Source: DATLCI01 sp046714215 (lineage in GTDB: Bacteria > Acidobacteriota > Terriglobia > Terriglobales > Acidobacteriaceae). From it: a DNA stretch of 12,277 nucleotides. Location: positions 1 to 12,277 of the forward strand of contig JBKKBM010000067.1 in the NCBI GenBank assembly GCA_046714215.1, read 5' to 3'. The position numbers and the translations under genes are program-made. Under the pieces are notes generated by a model. That model searched no databases and was not told where the DNA came from. It saw only the letters and a list, made by a program, of their open reading frames with translations. Within the stretch, counting starts at the first letter, position 1; each line of letters opens with the position of its first letter. Positions 1 through 6,276 of the stretch are shown here, piece after piece.

Positions 1-79
1 GTTTAGAATCACGATGCTGGAGTCATGTTGTTGATTCCGGGGAACTTAGAGGTAAAAAAGCTTTTTGTTTGCACGCCAA

Positions 80-97
80 GCAGCCAAAAAAGGCTGC
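80..97 (-). terminator. Possible weak terminator after the glycosyltransferase gene
   Basis: Reading the minus strand, a 6-bp stem GCAGCC/GGCTGC with a six-T loop lies 14 bases past the stop codon of the glycosyltransferase gene. The U-rich stretch is not directly attached. It comes about 14 bases later, within the palindromic AAAAAGCTTTTTT at 55-67. The position is right for the end of the two-gene operon, but the form is not canonical. The rest of 1-110 holds no gene I can support. Confidence 0.3.
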
Positions 98-110
98 AAA
101 GAAGAGCGCC

Positions 111-1649
111 TTACGTACTCGCCTGGCTGGGAATCAGGATCGGGGTTGGCCCGGTAGCATCGTCACCGCGCTGCCGACGCAGCTCCGCATGCCCATACAC
201 CTCGCGATACATCTTCCCGATACGCTCGGGGTCGCGCGTCTGCGCCAAATGTTGACGAGCGTTCTCCGCCAGGGCGCGCCGGAAGTCGGGATTGCGCGCC
301 AGAAACGCCAGGCGATTCGCCAGCTCGCTGGCTTTGTCTTTGGTATGAAAAACGGAACCAGAGGCGTTTACGGAGGAAGCAGAATCAGAAGCGGCGACTG
401 AGTCGCTGCCGAACTCAGCTCTCCCATACCCGAAGTTCCCATACCCGGAGTTCCCATACCCGGAGTTTCCATACCCGGAGTTTCCATACCAAAGACAACC
501 GCGACCTTCGGGCGTGAGGTCGCGATGGGCGGAGCAGTCGGCGGCGAGCAGGCAGCGTCCGTGGGCCATGGCGGAGAGCGCGGTGCCGGAGTTGGCGACA
601 TTCAGCGCGTGGATGCGGCCCCAGGAAGAGTTGTCGGGAAAAACCGGCCAGCCTGCGAGCACGATGTCGGCGGCCTCCAGCGCGGGCTGTTCGTCTTCGG
701 GCGAGAGGAAGAAGACCAGCTCGTCCACTTCCTGTTCATGGGCGAAGCGGCGCAACTGCGCGGCCTGCTCATCCGCCGCGGCGAGGAAGAGGCGCGCGCC
801 CGGAACTTCCGCGGCCGTCTGGGCAAACGCGCGGATGAGAGTCTCATCTTCGGCGACCGCGGGCCGCGCGAAGATGGTGACGATGTCAACGTAGAAATCG
901 AAGGCGCGCCGCAGCCAGCCGGCGTCGGAATACGAACCCGTGGCCGACCGCGCGGGCAGCGGCAACGGTGCGGGGACGACAAACAAGTCCGCCTCGGCCA
1001 CGCCGCGCTCGAGACACGCCGTGCGCATAAGCGCGGAGTGCACCACCAGGGCGCCCGCACGCGGCAGCAGAAATTCTTCGGCGGTGCGGAATGAGCGGGC
1101 CAGCCAGGAGCGCTCGGCGCATTGGCCGGCGGTCACGGCAAAGTCTTCGACGCAGGCGCGGACGTCATAGACGGTGGTCAGGCCGGCGCGCACCGCGGCC
1201 ATGGCGGGCGCGAACGAATGCGCATGCACCACACTCGATTGCAGCGGATGCGTAGCCGCGTCAGTACCTTGCAGATGGGTGCGCCAGGCGCGGACGTCAT
1301 TCCACGTCTCCAGCAGCGAGGCGGCCCGCGGACGCGCGTCGCCGGTGAGCACGAAGGGACGCATGCCCGCCGCGATCTGCGCTTCCACCAGATCAGCCAC
1401 GGAGCGGATGGAATCGCAGGCGTGGATCACGCGCCACACGCGGTCTTTTGGCGTAGGCACGAGCTGTGAAGGAGCGGGGGAGTCTGAGTTATGGTCCGAT
1501 GACGAGTGGGTGGATGAAGCGTGAAGAACGGATGGCACGTTCTCGGCGACGGACGAATGCTGCGCGGAGGACGAGTCTGCAGCGGAGGACGATTGCTGGA
1601 CGGATGACACGCCGCGAGCCGATGACAGGCGATGAGCGGGGCTAGCCAT
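111..1649 (-). CDS. GT4-like glycosyltransferase with Ser-rich N-terminus and pentapeptide repeat
   Basis: A 512-residue protein that resembles GT-B fold, family 4 glycosyltransferases, which move sugars from nucleotide-sugar donors to glycans or lipids at the cytoplasmic membrane. The fold starts near residue 70 (VWRVIHACDSIRSVADLV) and ends in the usual helical tail (NPDFRRALAENARQHL). The C-terminal donor-site segment near residues 354-370 reads GTALSAMAHGRCLLAAD, where active members usually have an EAMA.G.PV..S pattern. The Glu of the EX7E motif is Ser here, so activity or donor may differ. About 65 N-terminal residues are very rich in Ser and look disordered. Residues ~386-410 are tandem YGNSG-like repeats. 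The start is supported by AGGAAG ten bases upstream, inside the end of the upstream gene, and the genes are two bases apart, which suggests translational coupling. Family call is good; substrate unknown. Confidence 0.8.
   Translation of the reverse strand: MASPAHRLSSARGVSSVQQSSSAADSSSAQHSSVAENVPSVLHASSTHSSSDHNSDSPAPSQLVPTPKDRVWRVIHACDSIRSVADLVEAQIAAGMRPFVLTGDARPRAASLLETWNDVRAWRTHLQGTDAATHPLQSSVVHAHSFAPAMAAVRAGLTTVYDVRACVEDFAVTAGQCAERSWLARSFRTAEEFLLPRAGALVVHSALMRTACLERGVAEADLFVVPAPLPLPARSATGSYSDAGWLRRAFDFYVDIVTIFARPAVAEDETLIRAFAQTAAEVPGARLFLAAADEQAAQLRRFAHEQEVDELVFFLSPEDEQPALEAADIVLAGWPVFPDNSSWGRIHALNVANSGTALSAMAHGRCLLAADCSAHRDLTPEGRGCLWYGNSGYGNSGYGNSGYGNFGYGRAEFGSDSVAASDSASSVNASGSVFHTKDKASELANRLAFLARNPDFRRALAENARQHLAQTRDPERIGKMYREVYGHAELRRQRGDDATGPTPILIPSQAST
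423..490. repeat. 15-bp tandem repeat, about 4.5 copies, inside the glycosyltransferase gene
   Basis: Four full units and a half unit of a 15-base sequence (cccatacccggagtt and close variants) run at 423-437, 438-452, 453-467, 468-482 and 483-490. On the coding (minus) strand each unit adds the pentapeptide YGNSG or a variant, so copy-number changes keep the reading frame. Units differ by one base at most, which suggests recent expansion and possible strain-to-strain variation. Confidence 0.9.
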
Positions 1650-1651
1650 GC

Positions 1652-2794
1652 TTACACCGCTTCCTTTCGCACCGAGGCCGCATGGGGCAGCACGCGGTTG
1701 CGTCCCTGGTCTTTGGCGGCGTAGAGGGCGGCGTCGGCAAATCCCATCAGCTCTTTCTTGTCGCGGCTGTCGGCGGGGAAATTGCTGATGCCGATGCTGA
1801 TGGTCAGCGCCAGGGGCGCGATACCGGCCATCTCCGGACCGCTAAGGAACGTGCGCTGGGCCACGGCGTTGCGGATGCGCTCCGCCACCGCCATGCCTTC
1901 CGGCTCCGTAGTCTCCGGCAGGATGATGACAAACTCCTCGCCGCCATAGCGGGCCACGGTGTCTACTTCGCGCATGTCCTCGGTGAGCACGGCGGCGATC
2001 TCACGCAACACCTGGTCACCGATACCGTGGCCGTAAGTGTCATTCAAGTTCTTGAAATGATCGATGTCGAGCATGAGCAGCGCGAAGGCTTCCGACTTGC
2101 GCTCTGACCGCTTGATCTCCAGTTCCAACTGCTGCTCAAAGTAGCCGCGCGTGCGCAGTCCGGTGAGATGGTCGGTAAAGGCGAACATCATCAGGCTCTC
2201 ATTGGCGTGTTCGCGGGTGAGCAGATTCTCCGCCACGTGCACCAGCACCCAGAGCAGTTGGGCGTCCTCCTCATTGAAGGCTTCGCGGTCGCCCGCCACC
2301 AGTTGCAGTGACCCCATCACCCGGCCATTGACGAACAGCGGCAGCGCGAGGATGCAGTCGCCGCCAGTGATAGCGAAGATCTCATCCACTTCTTCGCTGT
2401 CTCCGCGACGCACCCGCACCGGCTTGCGATAGATACGGCCCCAGAGGTCCAGCAGGTTGGCGGCGTGCAGGCTTGCGCGCAAGGACGCCTGGTCCGCGGC
2501 ACCGGTCTTGTCACAGAGCAGGCGCAAGGTGGAGCTTTCACCTTTGGCGTCCCAGAAGTAGGCCAACGCAAGGCGGTAGGGAGTGATCTCCGCGCAGGTA
2601 TCGCACAACAGGGTGAGGGTGGCGTCCAATTGCATCTGGAGGCCGCTCATCATGCCGATGCGAAGCACCGCATTCACATCGCGCCAACGATCGTGCAGCG
2701 TCTTCTGCGGGAGTTCAGCGCTCAACTCCAAGAGAAACTTCTCCCCCGGCGTGGTACGACGCTCTGGCTTCGGGATCACTTGTTTCTGAACCAT
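1652..2794 (-). CDS. Diguanylate cyclase: GAF-like sensor plus GGDEF domain
   Basis: Makes cyclic di-GMP from two GTP. The 380-residue protein has an N-terminal GAF-like sensory region (about residues 45-195) and a C-terminal GGDEF domain (about 205-370). Visible are the metal-binding LDIDHFK (D243), the active-site signature RYGGEEF (GGEEF at 284-288), and an RxxD inhibitory site (R275, D278) exactly five residues before it, so the enzyme looks catalytically intact and subject to product inhibition. No transmembrane segment is seen, so it is probably cytosolic. I chose the ATG at 2794. The frame stays open upstream to a TTG at 3082, but the extra 96 residues are low-complexity, basic and unlike any domain. 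The Shine-Dalgarno at 2794 is weak (AGGA about 15 bases away). It is first in an operon with a glycosyltransferase, which suggests c-di-GMP control of surface polysaccharide (inference). Confidence 0.9.
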   Translation of the reverse strand: MVQKQVIPKPERRTTPGEKFLLELSAELPQKTLHDRWRDVNAVLRIGMMSGLQMQLDATLTLLCDTCAEITPYRLALAYFWDAKGESSTLRLLCDKTGAADQASLRASLHAANLLDLWGRIYRKPVRVRRGDSEEVDEIFAITGGDCILALPLFVNGRVMGSLQLVAGDREAFNEEDAQLLWVLVHVAENLLTREHANESLMMFAFTDHLTGLRTRGYFEQQLELEIKRSERKSEAFALLMLDIDHFKNLNDTYGHGIGDQVLREIAAVLTEDMREVDTVARYGGEEFVIILPETTEPEGMAVAERIRNAVAQRTFLSGPEMAGIAPLALTISIGISNFPADSRDKKELMGFADAALYAAKDQGRNRVLPHAASVRKEAV

Positions 2795-2897
2795 AGGGTC
2801 GGCTGTATCCTGTGCTGGTGGATCATGGGCAGACCGCTGGTGCCCCGGAAGCAGTACGCATCCTGGAGCGGTTCCAAGCGGCATTGGCTTAGATGCA

Positions 2898-2915
2898 GTT
2901 TTTCCCGCGAAAAAC
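2898..2915. promoter_or_regulatory. 7-bp perfect inverted repeat in the cyclase leader
   Basis: GTTTTTC and GAAAAAC flank a 4-base CCGC spacer. It sits about 100 bases upstream of the diguanylate cyclase start. It could be a repressor operator or, in RNA from the minus strand, a hairpin in the leader. No known family motif was recognised. Confidence 0.35.
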
Positions 2916-2982
2916 GGGCGATGGCGCCTACGGTATTCGCCCCATGCGCCCGAAACCGGGCCGCTGCGGAAGAAACCGTTAC

Positions 2983-3040
2983 TATTCCGGTCACTCCGGT
3001 TTTGTCGGGTTCCTACAGAGTTATTCCGGCTTTCTTCCGG
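2983..3040. repeat. Repeated TATTCCGG / TCCGG elements between divergent genes
   Basis: TATTCCGG occurs at 2983-2990 and 3022-3029, each followed within a few bases by a second CCGG (2996-2999 and 3037-3040). In minus-strand RNA each pair can form a short hairpin (TCCGG with CCGGA at the 3022-3040 pair, CCGG with CCGG at the other). They could be paired activator sites or leader structure. The rest of 2795-3289 has no gene I can support. Confidence 0.3.
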
Positions 3041-3087
3041 AGTCTTAGGTGTTTTCTGGAAATTGCCCCGCGCATTTCGCAAAGCCT

Positions 3088-3116
3088 TTTATATGAATCA
3101 TTTGCAATTTGCCTAA
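3088..3116 (-). promoter_or_regulatory. Candidate sigma-70 promoter for the cyclase-glycosyltransferase operon
   Basis: On the minus strand, TTAGGC (3116-3111) is followed by 17 bases and TATAAA (3093-3088). The -10 matches consensus at five of six positions and the -35 is weak. Transcription would start near 3081, leaving a leader of about 287 bases before the ATG at 2794. It overlaps the candidate plus-strand promoter. Confidence 0.35.
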
Positions 3117-3131
3117 CGATAGGACTATGCT
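3102..3131 (+). promoter_or_regulatory. Candidate sigma-70 promoter for the GvpL/F gene
   Basis: TTGCAA (3102-3107), an 18-base spacer and TATGCT (3126-3131). Each hexamer matches at four of six positions. It would give a leader of about 150 bases before the ATG at 3290, and it overlaps the divergent candidate promoter of the cyclase operon, so the two may exclude each other. Confidence 0.3.
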
Positions 3132-3289
3132 GGCCTCAAGCAAAGACAGTGCCACTGGAAGCTCAAGGGGTACATGTCTTCTGTAGTTCGCCCCAACAAT
3201 ATTTAGACAATCCTTGGCCTCAGGCCCTAACCCTAGTGACGCAAAGGGGCGGAGAAATCCGCGCTCAGTGCGTGGTCGGAGAGACGGAT

Positions 3290-4024
3290 ATGGCGTGGTA
3301 CGCGTACTGCATCACCGAACAGCAAGCCTTCCACGGGACCACACGAGCAAGACGGCCCTTTCCCATTGAAAACCTACGCGGCATCGGCGGGGCCCAGGTA
3401 TTCGGGTATCCCAGCGGGGATTTTGCCGTCATCGTAAGTGAATTCGTCTCCGGCTCCCTCACTCAGCAATCGGTGGTAGAACACGCCAAAGTAGTGGGCG
3501 CGTGCTTCGAGAAGACGACTGTCCTGCCGTTCCGCTTCGGCACGGTCTTCGAACATGATGAAGCGCTGCGCCGGGCCGTCCGCGGGAACCGCAAACAGTT
3601 CCTGGCGTCGGTGGACAAGCTGCGGGGCAAGGCGGAGATGCACCTGAAACTGGTGGTGAAAGAAGGCACGGTACGCGAGGCCCTGGACGTAGAACTGCCC
3701 CAGACCACCGGCGGCGCTTACCTCACGGTGCTCCGCGAAAAAGCCTACCGCCAACGCGAACGCCAGACCAAGGCGCGCGCGCTTTCGGTGCAAGTCCACA
3801 AGCTCTTCCATCCGCTGGAAGAAGAGATCAGCTGCCGCCGCAGCGAGACGGGCATGATGTTGGACATCGCCCATCTCATCGATCACAAGTCCATCGAGAA
3901 GTATCAGAACCGCTTCACCAGCGCCGCCAGCCAGCTCAAAGGCGTGGAACTGGTGATCAGCGGACCGTGGCCGCCCTACCACTTTATGCCAGGCAAGCTG
4001 CGCACGTTCGCGGGCAGCAGCTAG
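3290..4024 (+). CDS. GvpL/GvpF-family gas vesicle-type protein, isolated copy
   Basis: A 244-residue protein with the hallmarks of the GvpL/GvpF family: an N-terminal AWYAYCI strand, the central VLPFRFGTVF segment (residues 78-87), a Glu/Arg-rich helical stretch around 145-185, and the C-terminal LVISGPWPPYHF signature (221-232). In gas-vesicle makers these are minor assembly proteins that contact the GvpA shell. Length is normal for the family and no key region is missing. The ATG at 3290 has a good ribosome site (GGAGAG at 3278-3283, six bases away); a longer open frame upstream lacks support and crosses the divergent control region. There is no gvpA, gvpN or other gas-vesicle gene in the window, so the gene stands alone and probably serves another role. 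Family call is firm; role unknown. Confidence 0.88.
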   Translation: MAWYAYCITEQQAFHGTTRARRPFPIENLRGIGGAQVFGYPSGDFAVIVSEFVSGSLTQQSVVEHAKVVGACFEKTTVLPFRFGTVFEHDEALRRAVRGNRKQFLASVDKLRGKAEMHLKLVVKEGTVREALDVELPQTTGGAYLTVLREKAYRQRERQTKARALSVQVHKLFHPLEEEISCRRSETGMMLDIAHLIDHKSIEKYQNRFTSAASQLKGVELVISGPWPPYHFMPGKLRTFAGSS

Positions 4025-4048
4025 ACGGCTCGGATTTTTGACCAATCA

Positions 4049-4081
4049 GGCGTGGATTCCCTCCGAAATCCACGCCTTTTT
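4049..4081 (+). terminator. Intrinsic terminator of the GvpL/F gene
   Basis: A perfect 10-bp stem, GGCGTGGATT with AATCCACGCC, an 8-base loop and a run of five T begins 25 bases after the stop codon. Confidence 0.9.
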
Positions 4082-4268
4082 CGTGCCCCCACGGCCGAGG
4101 ACGAATGGTCAAAAGAGAGCATCCGGATACCCACTGGCGGCTTATCATCCAACCATTTCCCGTCTTCTCGGCATCAGACTGCGCATAGTTGGTATTGGAC
4201 TACCACACTGGCCCGTCCTGTATTACGATGGGTTCCCAAACCCCCGCTGAACCCCTGGGAGCGACTTT

Positions 4269-5771
4269 TTGAAGTTTGAAGTCTTAGAATCGAAGGCCTC
4301 TGGCCTGAATCCGTCGCGCCGCACCCGCGTCCTGATAGTGGACAGCGACCAGGGCACCAGCCGCTTCCTGAGCTTGCACCTTTCCAAGCGCAATTTCGAA
4401 GTGAGTTCCGCAATCTCTGGCGAAGAAGCCTTGCGCCTCTTTCGCGCGCTCACGCCCAACCTAGTGTTGATCGACTTGGCTCTTCCCGGCATGGATGGCG
4501 TTGAATTGCTGGAACGGATCAAAGAGATGAAGGCGGACGTGCCCGTGATCGTCTCTTCCAGCGTGCGCGATCCGGATCTGGTTTTTAGCGCATCGAAGGC
4601 GGGCGCCGATGATTACATCGCTAAGCCCTACGACCTCAAAGAACTTGACCAGCGCTTGAACAAGATCCTGGACCGGCAGTTGGTGATCGTACCCAAACCG
4701 TCAGCCGGACAACCACGCTCCAGCCGGGATTTTTCCATGCTGTTTGGGACTAGTCCGAAGATGGAAGATGTAAAAGAAACCATCGAGAAAGTGGCGGACA
4801 CCACGGCTACCGTGCTCATACGCGGGGAGAGCGGCGCGGGCAAAGAGATGGTGGCGCGCATGATCTATGGGCAGTCAGGACGGCGCGACAAGCCGTTCGT
4901 GAAGGTGAATTGCGCGGCCATCCCGCATGAATTACTGGAGAGTGAACTCTTTGGCTATGAACAAGGCGCGTTCACGGGCGCCAACCGCCAGAAGCTGGGC
5001 AAATTCGACCAGGCCAACGCCGGCACCATCTTCCTGGACGAGATCAGCGAGATGCATCCTGCGCTGCAAGCCAAACTGCTGCACGTATTGCAGGATGGCG
5101 AATTCTCCCGCCTGGGCGGCAAGAAAGATATCGGCGTTGACGTGCGTGTGCTGGCCGCCACCAACAAGCCGCTAGAGCGGGCGGTGTCACAAGGCACGTT
5201 CCGCGAAGATCTTTTCTATCGCCTCAACGTGGTGACGGTACACATTCCACCGCTACGGGAGCGCCGCGAAGAGATTCCCGTCTTCCTCGAGTTCTTCCTC
5301 ACTAAGTACTCGGAGTTCTATGGCAAGAACCCACCGCCGTTCAGCGAGAATGCCATGACCCGCATGATGGACTATTCGTGGCCGGGTAATATCCGCGAAC
5401 TTGAGAACCTGGTGAAGCGCTACACCATCGTGGGCAATGAAGCGCAGATCATCCGGGAGTTGGCCACGCATAAACCTATCGTGACGTCTACCGGCAATGA
5501 CCAAGATCCGGTCCCTGCTCCTGTGGCCGCAGCGGCAGCGCCACCTGCGCCGCACGAACTCGATGGCGCAGACGCACCTTCGCTGCTCGACATCGGCCGG
5601 CGCGCCGCCATGAAGGCAGAGCGCGAAGCGATAGAGAAGGTCCTTACGCAAACGCGCTGGAACCGACGCCAAGCCGCTAAGATCCTGAAGATCAGCTATA
5701 AGGCCCTGCTGAACAAGTTGAAGCTGATGGAAGAGCAGGATCAGGCCGAATCTAAGCAGGGCCCAGCCTAA
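4269..5771 (+). CDS. NtrC-type sigma-54 response regulator: receiver, AAA+, Fis-type HTH
   Basis: A 500-residue enhancer-binding protein that would remodel sigma-54 RNA polymerase at -24/-12 promoters. The receiver (about residues 20-135) has D25, the phosphate acceptor D69, S97 in the Thr/Ser switch place, and K119-P120; the second residue of the usual acidic pair is S26, with D27 next to it. The AAA+ domain (about 158-390) has Walker A GESGAGKE (186-193), an intact GAFTGA loop (233-238) that contacts sigma-54, Walker B IFLDE (254-258), and an arginine-finger region with FREDLFYRLNV. A Pro/Ala linker leads to a Fis-type helix-turn-helix (about 450-490, WNRRQAAKILKISYKALLNK). The likely start is TTG at 4269 with GGGAG seven bases upstream. 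No partner kinase is in the window. Downstream lies a candidate sigma-54-type promoter and RNA. Confidence 0.93.
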   Translation: MKFEVLESKASGLNPSRRTRVLIVDSDQGTSRFLSLHLSKRNFEVSSAISGEEALRLFRALTPNLVLIDLALPGMDGVELLERIKEMKADVPVIVSSSVRDPDLVFSASKAGADDYIAKPYDLKELDQRLNKILDRQLVIVPKPSAGQPRSSRDFSMLFGTSPKMEDVKETIEKVADTTATVLIRGESGAGKEMVARMIYGQSGRRDKPFVKVNCAAIPHELLESELFGYEQGAFTGANRQKLGKFDQANAGTIFLDEISEMHPALQAKLLHVLQDGEFSRLGGKKDIGVDVRVLAATNKPLERAVSQGTFREDLFYRLNVVTVHIPPLRERREEIPVFLEFFLTKYSEFYGKNPPPFSENAMTRMMDYSWPGNIRELENLVKRYTIVGNEAQIIRELATHKPIVTSTGNDQDPVPAPVAAAAAPPAPHELDGADAPSLLDIGRRAAMKAEREAIEKVLTQTRWNRRQAAKILKISYKALLNKLKLMEEQDQAESKQGPA

Positions 5772-5781
5772 GATTGGTATT

Positions 5782-5805
5782 CCGATTCCCTATACCCCGA
5801 ATTGG
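5782..5805. promoter_or_regulatory. Imperfect dyad, possible activator binding site
   Basis: CCGATTC (5782-5788) and GAATTGG (5799-5805) form an inverted repeat with one mismatch and a 10-base spacer, about 110 bases upstream of the sigma-54-like element at 5909. Distance and form fit an enhancer for an NtrC-type protein. TTGGTATT at 5774-5781 also occurs at 4189-4196, upstream of the regulator gene, but an 8-base match can be chance. Confidence 0.25.
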
Positions 5806-5838
5806 TTGAGCGGCGGGATTCTCCTTTTAGCCTCAACC
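5804..5838 (+). other. Stable hairpin downstream of the sigma-54 regulator gene
   Basis: GGTTGAG (5804-5810) pairs with CTCAACC (5832-5838), with two further G-C pairs after a two-base bulge. No T run follows, so it is not a classic intrinsic terminator. It may protect or end the regulator transcript, and it overlaps the dyad at 5782-5805. Confidence 0.4.
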
Positions 5839-5908
5839 CCACAAGCTAAGTGATTGTGAATCAACAGAATCCAGCCATCAGATTTTTCCACTTAGAAAGA
5901 CCTTAGTT

Positions 5909-5923
5909 TGGTGGAGCAAGTGC
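5909..5923 (+). promoter_or_regulatory. Possible sigma-54 (-24/-12) promoter
   Basis: TGG at 5909-5911 and GC at 5922-5923 have the invariant 10-base GG-to-GC spacing, and TGCA surrounds the -12 element. The bases after -24 (TGGAG rather than CACG) and the T before -12 do not fit, so the match covers the core only. A start near 5935 would fall just before the closing helix of the candidate RNA. Confidence 0.3.
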
Positions 5924-5934
5924 ACATTAATAAA

Positions 5935-6112
5935 GCAACAAAAGAGGCTGTACAACTCCACAAATGATATTCATCCTCGACAGACTATCTGCTTCTGCAC
6001 TGTCCGGTCGCTCTGCGGCCGGCAGACACGTCCCCCATCCTCTTCCCTGATCAACCTTCCACCTCGTAGCCTCTTTCGGAAGGGTGGCCTAACGGCCACC
6101 TTTTTTGTTTTT
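5935..6112 (+). ncRNA. Candidate structured small RNA between the sigma-54 regulator and the DksA-like gene
   Basis: There is no convincing ORF here, but the plus strand pairs well. AAAGAGGCT (5941-5949) is the exact complement of AGCCTCTTT (6068-6076), and two G-U pairs extend it, closing a domain of about 136 bases. Inside is a strong hairpin at 6000-6025: CTG, CCGG, T and CGC pair with GCG, G, CCGG and CAG around a TCT loop, with one bulged T. A smaller CAGA/TCTG hairpin lies at 5981-5991. Between the main hairpin and the closing strand, 6031-6065 is CU-rich with TCCTC and ACCTC, which resemble anti-Shine-Dalgarno sequences. A canonical terminator follows at once. No known RNA family was recognised. 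Alternatives are a long structured 3' end of the regulator mRNA or chance pairing. Confidence 0.45.
6083..6112 (+). terminator. Intrinsic terminator of the candidate small RNA
   Basis: A perfect 7-bp stem GGTGGCC/GGCCACC with a TAAC loop is followed by TTTTTTGTTTTT. It lies 310 bases past the stop of the regulator gene, too far to be that gene's simple terminator, which suggests a separate or extended transcript. Confidence 0.92.
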
Positions 6113-6183
6113 GTGGGGCGGTCATTTTTCCCACGGGGAGCCGCTGCATCGTTACCAGAACGGACTGCCCTGTTTTTGGGCAT

Positions 6184-6213
6184 TTGACGCTACTTTCGCG
6201 GCGCGTTTATCAT
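6184..6213 (+). promoter_or_regulatory. Sigma-70 promoter of the DksA/TraR gene
   Basis: TTGACG (6184-6189), an 18-base spacer and TATCAT (6208-6213), each five of six matches to consensus. Start of transcription near 6220 gives a leader of about 57 bases before the ATG at 6277. Confidence 0.7.
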
Positions 6214-6276
6214 GAACGATTCCCGCCAGCCTCGGCAACATTTACGGGAATTGAGCACTCTTACGGGCAAGCCTTT

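Noticed and set aside
69..401. Plus-strand reading frame rich in Lys and Ala at its start
   Set aside because: It overlaps the well-supported minus-strand glycosyltransferase, starts with TTG without a ribosome site, and most of it is antisense shadow.
423..490. Short repeats considered as a CRISPR array
   Set aside because: The 15-bp units are directly adjacent with no spacers and keep the reading frame of a gene.
525..1094. Plus-strand 189-codon reading frame
   Set aside because: Shadow of the glycosyltransferase gene in GC-rich DNA; the translation is Arg/Gly-rich with no domain pattern.
3230..3265. GACGCAAAG motif resembling the GEMM c-di-GMP riboswitch
   Set aside because: The partner AGGGCAAACC segment and the two paired arms of the GEMM fold are missing, so the match is only one short motif, despite the nearby cyclase gene.
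3374..4045. Minus-strand 223-codon reading frame opposite the GvpL/F gene
   Set aside because: It is antisense to a clear family member, has no recognisable motif and runs through the end of that gene.
4208..4226. TGGCCCG upstream of the regulator gene as a sigma-54 -24 element
   Set aside because: At the required 10-base spacing the -12 GC is AT, and that position is nearly invariant.
4082..4268. Short reading frames between the GvpL/F terminator and the sigma-54 regulator
   Set aside because: No motif, no ribosome site and overlap with the terminator; no clear promoter of standard spacing was found either.
5971..6183. Minus-strand 70-codon frame over the candidate RNA
   Set aside because: The translation is basic and low-complexity, runs through the terminator hairpin and lacks a ribosome site; the RNA structure explains the region better.
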